Source of the DNA: Candidatus Sulfotelmatobacter sp.
GTDB taxonomy: Bacteria; Acidobacteriota; Terriglobia; Terriglobales; Acidobacteriaceae
Length of the DNA stretch: 51,336 nucleotides
Assembly: GCA_030041415.1 (NCBI GenBank)
Contig: JASHNX010000078.1
Coordinates: 1 to 51,336, forward strand
Direction: 5' to 3'
The translations under genes and the position numbers were made by a program. Positions within the stretch are counted from its first letter, which is position 1; every line of letters begins with the position of its first letter. The notes below the pieces were generated by a model that did not search any database, was not told the DNA's origin, and saw nothing but the letters and a program-made list of their open reading frames with translations. Shown piece by piece: positions 1-7,811 of this stretch.

Positions 1-829
1 TGGCAGCGAAGCCGGAGAAGAGGCTCAAGAAACCAGGTCGCGACCCGGGCGTTCCACTATCTGCATTTCCAGCCAGGTCGGTTGCGCCGTAGATTGCCAG
101 TTTTGCCTGACGGCGCTTCTCGGGGTGAAACGGAATCTGACGGCTGGGGAAATCGTCGGGCAAGTCTGTGCAGTGCTCAAAGACCAGCACGTCTCGCCAC
201 CCGAAGATCGCATCAATCTCGTGTTCATGGGCATGGGCGAACCATTCTTGAACTACGACAATTTCACGAAAGCAGCGCGCCTGCTTGTAGAAAACGTCGG
301 TATTGCAGAGCGCAGGATGACGGTATCGACTGCGGGCATCGTGCCGCGAATTCATGATTTCGGCGGGGAACCGATTCGCCCGAAACTCGCGATTTCATTA
401 AACGCATCGAACGATTCTTTGCGTACCCGCCTGATGCCCCTGAACAAGAAATGGAATCTGGAAATGTTAATCGCGGCAGCGAAAGCGTTTCCTTTGCGCA
501 CGCGCGAATATGTGACATTCGAATATGTGCTGCTGGGAGGCGTTAACGACGAAGCTTCGAACGCGAAGGAAGTTGCGGAGTTGCTTCGCGGAATGCGATG
601 CAAGGTAAATCTCATCGCGTTGAATCCTGGCCCGGGCATTGGGTTTGTGACCCCAATTCCTGAACGCGTGCTGGCTTTTCAGAACTCTCTGCGAATGTCC
701 GGGATACCTGCTTTTGTGCGGCGCCCCCGCGGCCGCGATATTTTTGCCGCGTGCGGTCAACTCAAGAGAACGGTTGAGTCTGCCATGCCGGCAGCGCTGC
801 TGCATTCGATTTCTCCTGCGATGTCGTAA
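1..829 (+). CDS. rlmN: Dual-specificity 23S rRNA/tRNA adenine C2 methyltransferase RlmN, 5' truncated
   Basis: Radical-SAM enzyme that methylates C2 of A2503 in 23S rRNA and of A37 in some tRNAs. The gene enters the window already open (reading frame from base 2) and ends with TAA at 827-829. The radical-SAM cluster motif CxxxCxxC is read near 87-110 (GCAVDCQFC), followed by the RlmN hallmarks MGMGEP, STAGIVPRI and SLNASND, and a C-terminal part ending in a conserved Cys stretch (DIFAACGQL). About 275 codons are present, so roughly the N-terminal quarter lies outside the window. It converges on the histidine kinase of the opposite strand, and the last 68 bases of the two genes overlap, leaving no room for a terminator between them. 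Confidence 0.96.
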   Translation, partial: GSEAGEEAQETRSRPGRSTICISSQVGCAVDCQFCLTALLGVKRNLTAGEIVGQVCAVLKDQHVSPPEDRINLVFMGMGEPFLNYDNFTKAARLLVENVGIAERRMTVSTAGIVPRIHDFGGEPIRPKLAISLNASNDSLRTRLMPLNKKWNLEMLIAAAKAFPLRTREYVTFEYVLLGGVNDEASNAKEVAELLRGMRCKVNLIALNPGPGIGFVTPIPERVLAFQNSLRMSGIPAFVRRPRGRDIFAACGQLKRTVESAMPAALLHSISPAMS

Positions 830-2510
830 TCAGCGGCAGTTCTACGCGGATCAGTACGCCGGGCTGTTCCTCTTCCGAACAAAGCAGCCGGCCCTGGTGT
901 TGCTTAAGAATCGTTTGGCAGGCATTCAGCCCGAGGTTGGAGAGAATCGCTCCAGCGGACTGGTCGTTCTGCTCAGGCCGGAGAGATTTGTCATCTGAAA
1001 TCTGAATCACGGCCGTGTTTTCCACCGACTCAGCGCAAACGATCAGCTTGCCGCTCTGGACTCGATCAACTGCGCTGAGTACATCGTTCATGATTTGCAC
1101 GAACACCTGAAGCAACTGGTTCGAATCTCCGCGTACGAGCAGAAGACCCTCGGGAAATTCCAGCTGCATTTCCGTTTGCCGGGTTTGCCACTGCGATTGC
1201 GAAAGCTTTACGGCGGTGCGTAGCAAAGTTTTGAGATCGACAGGAGCGAACGTAGCGGGCGCCGGCTTGGCAAAGCTCAGCAGGCTCGCCACCAGCGACT
1301 TGGTGCGGCGCGCATGTTGGCCGATTTTTGCCGCCAATTTGTTTTGTTCGGCATTGAGCGGCTTGCTTAAGACTAAGAGATCGGAATAACCCAGCATAGC
1401 CGTGATGGGATTGTTTAGCTCATGCGCCGCCCCGGTGACAAGCTGGCCGATGGAAGCCAGCTTTTCCGATTCTGTGATCTGCGCCTGCAGATGCTTGAGA
1501 TTCGAGAGTGATTGTTGCGAGTGCGTGAGCAGGCGAAGCAGTTCGCGGTCAAGCAGCCGCTGGCGAACGAAAACCATGACTCCAATCAGAATGGCCGCGC
1601 CTAGAGTCAGCTCCAGACGGAACGATTTTATTAGGCTTGGAACGGCCTCGATGAGCGCCCATATTCCGAACAGCGGGAGGCTGAAGGCGGCAATCATGCC
1701 AACACGCGCCAGCCAAACGCCGTTATGCCGATAAGCCGATCGACGTTCCGTTTGAGGATTATGCGACTGAGTCTGCAGGCCGATGATCGTAATCCAGGCC
1801 ATGGAAATCGCCAGCGGAATGTCATAGAGACTGCCCGTGTAGTACGTTCTGCGGCTGAGGGCCCAGTTGGCGACGTAAGAACTAACAGCGTAAGTCAAAC
1901 AGGCGCCGAACAGGCTGGCGTAGAATTTTCTCCACCCATTCCTGCTGCCCCGCCAGCAAAACAGGATCGTAGCGAGTAGCGCGACCTTCTCGATCAGATA
2001 CAACGAATTCAGGTTTCGCAGGTAAGGCGTTGCATCGGGGATGACGTACTGCCAGGGAATCACAGCGAGAACGTAGAGATACACCCACCAGACTGCGAGC
2101 AACGCGAAATCCAGGTTGCGCAGCCGCGCGGCGTATTCATCCTGGTGTACGTGGGGTCGCAGAGCCAAGGCTGCCATTAAAGGCACAATGTGCAGGAAAA
2201 GCACAACGTCTCCGGCGAAGAGATCCGGAACTTCAGCGCGCAGAAAAACTTCAAAATAAACCCAGAGAGCCTGATAGCAGAACCAAAGCCCGACCCCGGC
2301 TGTGATGAGAACCCAGAACAGGCGCAATCGCCCGTTTGTACGAACAATATGATGGATCAGGGAAAGTGTTCCGGACAGAAGCAAAAGAAACTGGATCAAG
2401 TCGCCAAGTGCCGTCAGAGCGAATGAATGCGGGAGCACAAGGGCAGCGACGATCAGGATGGCTAAACAGGCTGCGACGCTGGCCGTCCACACCTTATAAT
2501 ACCTTCGCAA
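762..2510 (-). CDS. Membrane sensor histidine kinase with degenerate ATP-binding motifs
   Basis: 582 residues. The first half has about eight to ten hydrophobic segments (roughly residues 10-320), followed by a short coiled-coil linker and a HisKA-type dimerisation domain. The H-box is AAHELNNP, with the phospho-acceptor His at residue 363. The catalytic domain is present but worn: the N-box reads QIMNDVLSA where NLLxNAxxA is usual, the G1 box reads SDDKSLR where DxGxG is expected, and the G2 box is SNLGLN instead of GTGLGL. It may therefore phosphorylate poorly or act as a phosphatase or scaffold; that is inference. The start is a TTG with GAGGA about 9 bases upstream, since no in-frame ATG fits. 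Its 3' end overlaps rlmN in tail-to-tail orientation. No cognate regulator is adjacent on the same strand. Confidence 0.88.
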   Translation of the reverse strand: MRRYYKVWTASVAACLAILIVAALVLPHSFALTALGDLIQFLLLLSGTLSLIHHIVRTNGRLRLFWVLITAGVGLWFCYQALWVYFEVFLRAEVPDLFAGDVVLFLHIVPLMAALALRPHVHQDEYAARLRNLDFALLAVWWVYLYVLAVIPWQYVIPDATPYLRNLNSLYLIEKVALLATILFCWRGSRNGWRKFYASLFGACLTYAVSSYVANWALSRRTYYTGSLYDIPLAISMAWITIIGLQTQSHNPQTERRSAYRHNGVWLARVGMIAAFSLPLFGIWALIEAVPSLIKSFRLELTLGAAILIGVMVFVRQRLLDRELLRLLTHSQQSLSNLKHLQAQITESEKLASIGQLVTGAAHELNNPITAMLGYSDLLVLSKPLNAEQNKLAAKIGQHARRTKSLVASLLSFAKPAPATFAPVDLKTLLRTAVKLSQSQWQTRQTEMQLEFPEGLLLVRGDSNQLLQVFVQIMNDVLSAVDRVQSGKLIVCAESVENTAVIQISDDKSLRPEQNDQSAGAILSNLGLNACQTILKQHQGRLLCSEEEQPGVLIRVELPLITTSQEKSNAAALPAWQTQPFS

Positions 2511-2530
2511 GACGATGATCCTCGCAGGCC

Positions 2531-2539
2531 ATTCTAGCC
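2531..2539 (-). promoter_or_regulatory. Possible -10 element (GGCTAGAAT) of the membrane histidine kinase gene
   Basis: On the minus strand the sequence reads GGCTAGAAT, ending about 20 bases before the TTG start of the histidine kinase. TAGAAT matches the sigma-70 -10 consensus at five of six positions. A similar TGCTAGAAT or TGCTAGACT lies before three other minus-strand genes in this window. No convincing -35 is visible. Confidence 0.3.
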
Positions 2540-2647
2540 CCCTTTAGAGCACGATCTGGGTTACGGAAGTAATCCAGGGGGCGCTGACATTTGGTCGTTG
2601 ACGACAGGCTGAAGGCTCCTCCGAAGCGAGGGCCTATAAACTTACAC

Positions 2648-2676
2648 TTGCTAACGGGTTTTTCTTTTCAATAATA
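2648..2676 (+). promoter_or_regulatory. Possible sigma-70 promoter of the two-component operon
   Basis: TTGCTA (2648-2653), a 17-base spacer and an AT-rich ATAATA/TAATAT block (2671-2677) precede the sensor kinase at 2726. The match is moderate and this is the best candidate in the intergenic stretch 2511-2725. Confidence 0.3.
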
Positions 2677-2725
2677 TGCCTGTCGTTAGCATGCCTGCCG
2701 CCCTTCATCATCGAAATCGAGATAT

Positions 2726-4573
2726 TTGGCATCCGCGGAAAGCGACGACTTGCGCGTGAATTCAAACAAGGGTTTTCTCGGCGGACGCGGGGCTGCGGCC
2801 GATCCCGGCGAGGTTCGTCGCACCGAGCGCTGGCTGGCGACGGCGCGCGTATTCCTGGCGGTCTCCGCCCTCGTGGCAATCCGCATGGATCCGACAGAGC
2901 TGGGGAATTCCCCGGCCGCATATGGACTGCTGGGTTTCTACATGGGCAACAGCATTCTGGTGCTGATGCTCCTGCGGCGGCGGAAGGCGTCAACGGCTTC
3001 GTTTCGGATTATGGTGCACGCGGCCGACATTGTGTGGCCAGCGTTCATTTCGGTATTTGGAGATGGTCCGAGAAGCCCCTTCATCCTGTTCTTTGTTTTT
3101 GTCCTGACAGCTGCGGCTTACCGATGGGGTCTGTGGGAGACTCTGGCAACCGCAGCGGCGGAAGTTGCCCTGCTGTGGGCGGAGAGCTTCCTGGTGTTCC
3201 GAGTGTGGCTGGCGCGCGGCGGAAGCTTACCGTGGCATATTTTTTCCGGCCTGCGAATGAATACGACCGAGTTCGAGCCGCAGCGCCTGTTCATGCTCTC
3301 GGTTTACCTGCTGGTGATGGGCTTGCTTCTGGGTTATCTTTCGCAACAACAAAAGCGATTGCGCGCCGAGAAGGCGGTAATCACAAGCATGCTGGCAAAA
3401 GTGCGCGTGGAAGCCGGACTCACCGGAACCATGCAGCAGATGTTTCAAGAGATTCTGGAAATCTACCGGGCTCGTCAGCTGCTTCTCGTTTCGCAAGAGA
3501 TTCACAGCCACCGCAGTTTTCTTGGCGAATTGCAGAGTGACCGCGACAATGGATTGCCTTCGGATTTCCTATGGCTGGATTCCGGAATCAAGCAGGCCAA
3601 GGATTACCTTGAGGATATCCCGGGCGAGGTTTGCTACGCTGCCAGCCAGGGATCTCGGTGGTCGATCGTGGCGCTCGACGACGATGGCGCCCCAGTGCCT
3701 TCCCCATCGATGGCGCCGATCCTCCGCTTGAACGAGCGGCAACCTTTTCAATCGGCGATCGCAATCTCCTTTACCTTTGGAACAGAATGGCGAGGCCGGA
3801 TTTGGGTGTTCGATCCGGTACTCGAAGGAGATATTCAGGAGCAGCTGCGTTTCCTGCTCGACCTCCGCCGCCAAGTCGGACCGGCAATCTATAACGTTTA
3901 CCTGTTGCACCGTTTGCGCCGTCGCGCCGGAGCGGCCGAGCGGGCGAGGTTTGCCAGGGAATTGCACGATGGGGCTGTACAATCGCTGATTGCCGTGGAA
4001 ATGCAAGTGGATGTTCTGCGCCGGCAGGCAGAGAATTCGCCATTCATAGTCGATGGCGAACTCAAACGAATCCAGGGTTTATTGCGCGAAGAGGTGCTGA
4101 AGCTGCGCGAACTGATGCAACAAATGAAGTCCATAGATGTGGATTCCCGCAAGTTTCTGCATGTGGTCGGCGATACCGTGGAACGGTTTCAGCGCGAGAC
4201 CGGGATTTCGGCTCGTTTTGTAACGGACATCGAAAAGCCCGAGATGCCGGAAAAAGTTTGCCGCGAACTGGTGCGAATTGTGCAAGAAGGTCTGGTGAAT
4301 GTTCGCAAGCATAGCCAAGCCCGGCATGCACTGGTTCGCTTGAGCGAAAGTCCCAGTCAGTGGAGCTTGACCATGGAAGACGATGGCAAAGGATTCTCCT
4401 TTGCCGGTCGGCTGACCCAGGAAGAGCTCGATAGATTGGGAAAGGGACCAATGATCATTAAGGAACGCGTAGGTTTAATTGCCGGCGCGCTCACGGTAGA
4501 ATCGAATCCCGGCGTGGGGGCCCGCCTGGAAATCAAGGTACCAAGAGGTGGAGAGGTCTCCCATGAACTTTAA
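2726..4573 (+). CDS. NarL-family sensor histidine kinase (HisKA_3 type)
   Basis: 615 residues. The N-terminal part (about 35-220) holds five to six hydrophobic segments. A charged coiled segment and a GAF-like middle region (about 230-390) follow, then a HisKA_3 dimerisation domain with ARELHDGAVQ (phospho-acceptor His414). The HATPase_c domain has N-box VQEGLVNVRKHS and G1 box DDGKGF. The G2 region GPMIIKERV is a variant of GLGLxxMRERV. The start is a TTG with a weak upstream ribosome site; an in-frame GTG at 2756 is an alternative. The last 11 bases overlap the response regulator start, so the pair is very likely co-transcribed and translationally coupled. The signal sensed cannot be read from the sequence. 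Confidence 0.9.
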   Translation: MASAESDDLRVNSNKGFLGGRGAAADPGEVRRTERWLATARVFLAVSALVAIRMDPTELGNSPAAYGLLGFYMGNSILVLMLLRRRKASTASFRIMVHAADIVWPAFISVFGDGPRSPFILFFVFVLTAAAYRWGLWETLATAAAEVALLWAESFLVFRVWLARGGSLPWHIFSGLRMNTTEFEPQRLFMLSVYLLVMGLLLGYLSQQQKRLRAEKAVITSMLAKVRVEAGLTGTMQQMFQEILEIYRARQLLLVSQEIHSHRSFLGELQSDRDNGLPSDFLWLDSGIKQAKDYLEDIPGEVCYAASQGSRWSIVALDDDGAPVPSPSMAPILRLNERQPFQSAIAISFTFGTEWRGRIWVFDPVLEGDIQEQLRFLLDLRRQVGPAIYNVYLLHRLRRRAGAAERARFARELHDGAVQSLIAVEMQVDVLRRQAENSPFIVDGELKRIQGLLREEVLKLRELMQQMKSIDVDSRKFLHVVGDTVERFQRETGISARFVTDIEKPEMPEKVCRELVRIVQEGLVNVRKHSQARHALVRLSESPSQWSLTMEDDGKGFSFAGRLTQEELDRLGKGPMIIKERVGLIAGALTVESNPGVGARLEIKVPRGGEVSHEL

Positions 4574-5252
4574 GAAGTCTCAACCCGTGCGGATTGTGAT
4601 TGCGGACGACCATCCGATTTTTCGAGATGGCTTGCGCCGTCTTCTGGAAACCGAATCTGACTTTAAGGTAATCGGCGAAGCCTCCGATGGAGCCGAAGCC
4701 GTAAAACTTGCCCGGCAACTCAAGCCCGATATTCTACTGCTCGATCTTGCCATGCCCAAGCACCCGGGGTTGGAAGCTCTCCGTGACTTGAGCGCGGGGA
4801 ATAGTTCGAGCCCGGTGCGAGTCATTTTGCTGACCGCGGCCGCGGAGAAAAGCCAGATCGTGGAAGCCCTGCAACTCGGCGCTCGCGGCGTGGTTCTCAA
4901 GGATTCCGCAACCCAGCTTCTGCTGAAGGCCATCCACACCGTAATGTCTGGGGAATACTGGGTGGGGCGGGAGAGCGTATCGAACCTGGTGCAATATCTG
5001 CGAACTCTGGTGCAGTCTTCGAGCGATGAAGCGCGGCAAAAGAAGTTTGGCTTGACGCCGCGCGAATTGGAAATCGTGGCTGCGGTGGTCGCGGGATATT
5101 CCAATAAAGAAATCGCAGAATACTTCAAAATCAGCGAAGACACGGTCAAGCACCATCTGAGCAATATCTTCGATAAGCTGGGCGTGTCGACCCGGCTGGA
5201 GCTGGCGCTATTTGCCGTGAATCAATCGCTGCCGCTTAAAAGTATTGCTTGA
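4563..5252 (+). CDS. NarL/FixJ-family response regulator
   Basis: 229 residues. The receiver domain (1-125) has the acidic pair ADDH near residue 14, phospho-acceptor Asp61 in LLLDLAMP, Thr in LLTAA and Lys in VLKDSA. The C-terminal LuxR-type HTH (about 160-225) includes LTPRELEIV and NKEIAEYFKISEDTVKHHL. It is the transcription factor partner of the preceding kinase. I chose the ATG at 4563 because GGAG lies 9 bases upstream and the receiver fold begins directly after it; an in-frame GTG at 4548 would add five residues. The next gene downstream is a small pilin, which it might control, but no operator is recognisable. Confidence 0.93.
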   Translation: MNFKKSQPVRIVIADDHPIFRDGLRRLLETESDFKVIGEASDGAEAVKLARQLKPDILLLDLAMPKHPGLEALRDLSAGNSSSPVRVILLTAAAEKSQIVEALQLGARGVVLKDSATQLLLKAIHTVMSGEYWVGRESVSNLVQYLRTLVQSSSDEARQKKFGLTPRELEIVAAVVAGYSNKEIAEYFKISEDTVKHHLSNIFDKLGVSTRLELALFAVNQSLPLKSIA

Positions 5253-5385
5253 AGTTACCATCGCTATCCGAAGTAATATGCGTGGCACTTACGGGCCATT
5301 GGCGGGCCCGATAAGCGGAATTACGATATTTGCACGACTGGTTTCGGCTTGGGGTTGAACCGCCGACAGCGGGAAGGCCGATTTC

Positions 5386-5414
5386 CTCGCCACAAAGGGT
5401 AAGGTGGAGTCGAG
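5386..5414 (+). promoter_or_regulatory. Hairpin in the leader of the Flp pilin gene
   Basis: CTCGCCAC (5386-5393) can pair with GTGG (5404-5407) plus CGAG (5411-5414), giving an eight-pair stem with a three-base bulge and a ten-base purine-rich loop. A second short stem, GCGGGAA with TTTCCTCGC, overlaps just upstream. The hairpin covers the purine-rich site that would serve a TTG start at 5421, leaving the GTG at 5442 free. No known riboswitch class was recognised; the c-di-GMP-I core GGGACGCAAAGCC is absent. Confidence 0.35.
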
Positions 5415-5441
5415 GCAGTCTTGTCAAGAAACGGAGCCTCC

Positions 5442-5606
5442 GTGCCTAAGATACTACAAAGACTTTGGAAGGATGAGAGCGGTCAGGACATCGCCGAGTA
5501 CGCGGTGATGCTGGCGGTCATCCTGATAATCGTGGTGGGCACGATTCGTCTCATCGGCTCGAACGCCAACAACGTATTCTCAAACGTTGGCAGTTCCATC
5601 CAATAG
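5442..5606 (+). CDS. Flp/Fap-type IVb pilin subunit
   Basis: 54 residues from GTG 5442, or 61 from TTG 5421. A short positively charged leader ending in LWKDESGQD is followed by one long hydrophobic segment (AEYAVMLAVILIIVVGTI). This is the standard Flp pilin plan, in which a prepilin peptidase cuts after a Gly and the hydrophobic segment packs in the fibre core. The E of the IAEY motif matches the conserved +5 Glu. GGAG lies 6-7 bases before the GTG. The gene follows a NarL-type response regulator after 189 bases. No Tad/Cpa assembly gene (ATPase, secretin, peptidase) is in the window, so it is an orphan pilin or is assembled by a machine encoded elsewhere. Confidence 0.85.
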   Translation: MPKILQRLWKDESGQDIAEYAVMLAVILIIVVGTIRLIGSNANNVFSNVGSSIQ

Positions 5607-5715
5607 CGGACGATAAAAATCGCGCAAGCCTATCTCGAAGGATGCGAAACTCTGCCTTGCGCTCTTGATTCTCAAGCAGGAACACCGGTTGAAGCATCTT
5701 TCTGACTGGAGTTAC

Positions 5716-7077
5716 TTAACACCGCACAATCCTGGGATCTTCAATCCCCTTGGTTGCATTGCGCGTATCAACCACTAGCTGCGCTTCACTGACGATCTTT
5801 CGGTAATCGTAATCGGAATGATCGGTGACAATTACGATACAGTCGTATCTACCTAGCTCTTTCAACTCCGCACACTTCATCTGCAGATCGTACTTTCGCC
5901 CCTTACCGATGAAAGGGAAGTAAGGGTCGTGATAGCTGACTTGGGCGCCTTCTTTCTGCAAGAGTTCGATGATGGTCAGCGAAGGAGATTCGCGCAAATC
6001 GTCGATATCTTTTTTGTAGGCCACGCCGAGAATCAGAATGCGCGCGCCATTTATCGATTTTTTCTGCCGGTTCAGCGCGGCGCCTACCGATGCCAGCACA
6101 TGGTAGGGCATGTTGATGTTGATCTCTCCCGCCAGTTCAATGAAGCGTGTGCGGAAATCCCACTCCTTGGCTTTCCACGATAGGTAAAAGGGATCTACCG
6201 GAATGCAATGTCCACCAAGCCCCGGACCGGGATAAAACGGGTGGAAGCCAAAAGGTTTAGTGGATGCGGCCTCGATTACTTCCCAAATGTCGATTCCCAT
6301 GCGCAGGCAAAGCAGTTTCAGCTCGTTGACTAGCGCGATGTTGACGCAGCGGTAGATGTTTTCGAGCAGCTTGGTCATCTCGGCCGTTGCCGGTGAAGAG
6401 ACCGGAACAGTTTTTCGGAAGATAGCGCCGTAAAGTGCTCCGGCCAGTTCCGAAGCCAGCACATTTACTCCACCAACAACCTTAGGAATGTCATGGCGGG
6501 CTACAGCAGTGTTTCCGGGATCTTCGCGTTCGGGCGAGAATGCAACAAAGAATTCATTTTGTGCGCTGGAGGATCCACGAGCCACCTTCAGATTGCTTTT
6601 ATTTTCTTTCTCGAGGATCGGCACGAGCACTTCTTCCGTAGTTCCTGGGTACGTCGTGCTTTCGAGCACGATCAATTGTCCCGGCTGCAGATGCGGAGCG
6701 ATTGCGTGCGCAGTATCGGTAATGAAACTTAGATCCGGTTCGTGATACTGATTTAGAGGGGTTGGCACGCATATGATCACAGCATCCATGCCAACCAGTC
6801 GCGAGTAATCGGACGTGGCCGAAAATCCCTGCGCCCGGGCGCGCTCAATCTCCTCTGCCCCGATGCGATAAATGTATGATCCGCCACCATTCAGCGTTTC
6901 GACCTTGTGCTGATCAATGTCGAAGCCGGTAACGGAGAATTTCTGCTCGCTGAACAATAAAGCTAGGGGAAGGCCCACATACCCCAACCCGATTATGCCG
7001 ACCTGCGCCTTTCGATCTCGAATTTTTATCCGAAGTTGATCGGCCGAATGATTTGCCGAAGAATGATCTGTCATCAT
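5716..7077 (-). CDS. wbpA: UDP-N-acetylglucosamine 6-dehydrogenase-like nucleotide-sugar dehydrogenase
   Basis: 453 residues. NAD-dependent four-electron oxidation of a UDP-HexNAc (or UDP-hexose) C6 to the uronate, giving a charged precursor for the polymer. The NAD fold has GLGYVGLPLA near residue 30. Other family marks are ESTTYPGTT, FSPEREDPGN, the central helix with NIALVNELK, and the catalytic-Cys loop GPGLGGHCIPVDPFYLSWKA. This form of the Cys loop is typical of the WbpA/TviB branch rather than of plain UDP-glucose dehydrogenase, so the symbol is by similarity. The first of two consecutive ATGs was used; no good Shine-Dalgarno is seen. It is transcribed alone on the minus strand, away from the main operon, with a TGCTAGAAT element 46 bases upstream. 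Confidence 0.92.
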   Translation of the reverse strand: MMTDHSSANHSADQLRIKIRDRKAQVGIIGLGYVGLPLALLFSEQKFSVTGFDIDQHKVETLNGGGSYIYRIGAEEIERARAQGFSATSDYSRLVGMDAVIICVPTPLNQYHEPDLSFITDTAHAIAPHLQPGQLIVLESTTYPGTTEEVLVPILEKENKSNLKVARGSSSAQNEFFVAFSPEREDPGNTAVARHDIPKVVGGVNVLASELAGALYGAIFRKTVPVSSPATAEMTKLLENIYRCVNIALVNELKLLCLRMGIDIWEVIEAASTKPFGFHPFYPGPGLGGHCIPVDPFYLSWKAKEWDFRTRFIELAGEININMPYHVLASVGAALNRQKKSINGARILILGVAYKKDIDDLRESPSLTIIELLQKEGAQVSYHDPYFPFIGKGRKYDLQMKCAELKELGRYDCIVIVTDHSDYDYRKIVSEAQLVVDTRNATKGIEDPRIVRC

Positions 7078-7122
7078 TTGGGGAGTATTACCAATAATTC
7101 TTCGCGAAGTTTTTTCGCTTCG

Positions 7123-7131
7123 ATTCTAGCA
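7123..7131 (-). promoter_or_regulatory. Extended -10 element TGCTAGAAT before the nucleotide-sugar dehydrogenase
   Basis: On the minus strand TGC-TAGAAT is an extended -10 (TGn plus TAnAAT), 46 bases upstream of the ATG at 7077. The same nine bases occur before the Wzc-like gene, and a one-base variant before the Wza-like gene. Extended -10 promoters do not need a good -35, and none is seen. Confidence 0.45.
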
Positions 7132-7155
7132 TGTGGTTTCGTGCGCGCATGCCGC

Positions 7156-7184
7156 TTGCGAGTAGGATTGATGGCTAATACGAT
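7156..7184 (+). promoter_or_regulatory. Possible sigma-70 promoter of the YdcF-like gene
   Basis: TTGCGA (7156-7161), exactly 17 bases, then TACGAT (7179-7184): four of six matches in each hexamer. It lies 34 bases before the ATG at 7218, back to back with the minus-strand element at 7123-7131. Confidence 0.35.
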
Positions 7185-7217
7185 CATCGCGATCCCAAAT
7201 CTTTTCGAAGGAGTTCG

Positions 7218-7790
7218 ATGAAGAGGCTTCTCGCCTTGGCCTTGCTGATCGTTCTCGTTTTGGTCCTTGGTGCCAAAGCGGGCCGCTTTCTGATCATCGA
7301 TCAGCCCCAGCCTTCGGACGTAATTCTGGTACTGGCGGGCGAGACAAACCAGCGGCCGCAGCGCGCACTGCAACTTTTTTCGCAGGGGTACGGGCGACAT
7401 ATCGTTCTCGATGTCCCCGTCAATGCGACAATTTATGAATTCACTGAGATCCAACTAGCCCAGCGATACATTCGCGATCTGCCTCAGAGCGCCTCGATCA
7501 GCGTCTGCCCCATTCAGGGATTGTCAACGACGGCGGAGTCCAAAGATGCCGCGAGTTGTCTGGCGAGTGAAGGTGCAAAAAGCGTGTTAATCGTCACCGC
7601 CGACTTTCACACTCGTCGGGCATTGAGCATCTTCCGGCGCGAGCTTCCTCAATATACGTACTCGAGTGCCGCGGCCCGCGATGATCAACAATTCGGGGTT
7701 CGCTGGTGGCAACGTCGGCAGTGGGCGAAAACATTTGTGGATGAATGGTTGCGCCTCTTCTGGTGGGAATGTGTTGATCGGTGGCGGTGA
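7218..7790 (+). CDS. YdcF-like (DUF218) membrane-anchored protein
   Basis: 190 residues. An N-terminal hydrophobic anchor (about 4-21) is followed by a DUF218/YdcF-like Rossmann-type domain: DVILVLAG, repeated Arg around residues 45-60 (NQRPQRALQLFSQG), STTAESKDA, and the strand-turn VLIVTADFHTRRALSIFRR. YdcF-type proteins are common in envelope and exopolysaccharide loci, but their reaction is unsettled. An AGGAG sits 4-5 bases before the ATG. It is the only plus-strand gene between two minus-strand polysaccharide genes and ends 21 bases from the stop of the convergent polymerase-like gene. The molecular function is not assigned. Confidence 0.85.
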   Translation: MKRLLALALLIVLVLVLGAKAGRFLIIDQPQPSDVILVLAGETNQRPQRALQLFSQGYGRHIVLDVPVNATIYEFTEIQLAQRYIRDLPQSASISVCPIQGLSTTAESKDAASCLASEGAKSVLIVTADFHTRRALSIFRRELPQYTYSSAAARDDQQFGVRWWQRRQWAKTFVDEWLRLFWWECVDRWR

Positions 7791-7811
7791 AGCCGGCGGC
7801 GCCGAAACAAG

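Noticed and set aside
5281-5296. TGGCAC-like start of a sigma-54 promoter before the pilin gene
   Set aside because: The -12 part does not match (no TTGC at the correct spacing).
5253-5441. Pilin leader as a c-di-GMP-I riboswitch
   Set aside because: The conserved core sequences of that class are not present, although the leader can fold.
5622-5676. Inverted repeat GCGCAAG/CTTGCGC with a 27-base loop and a small CTTGA/TCAAG hairpin after the pilin gene, as a terminator
   Set aside because: The loop is long and no run of T follows either stem, so intrinsic termination is not supported.
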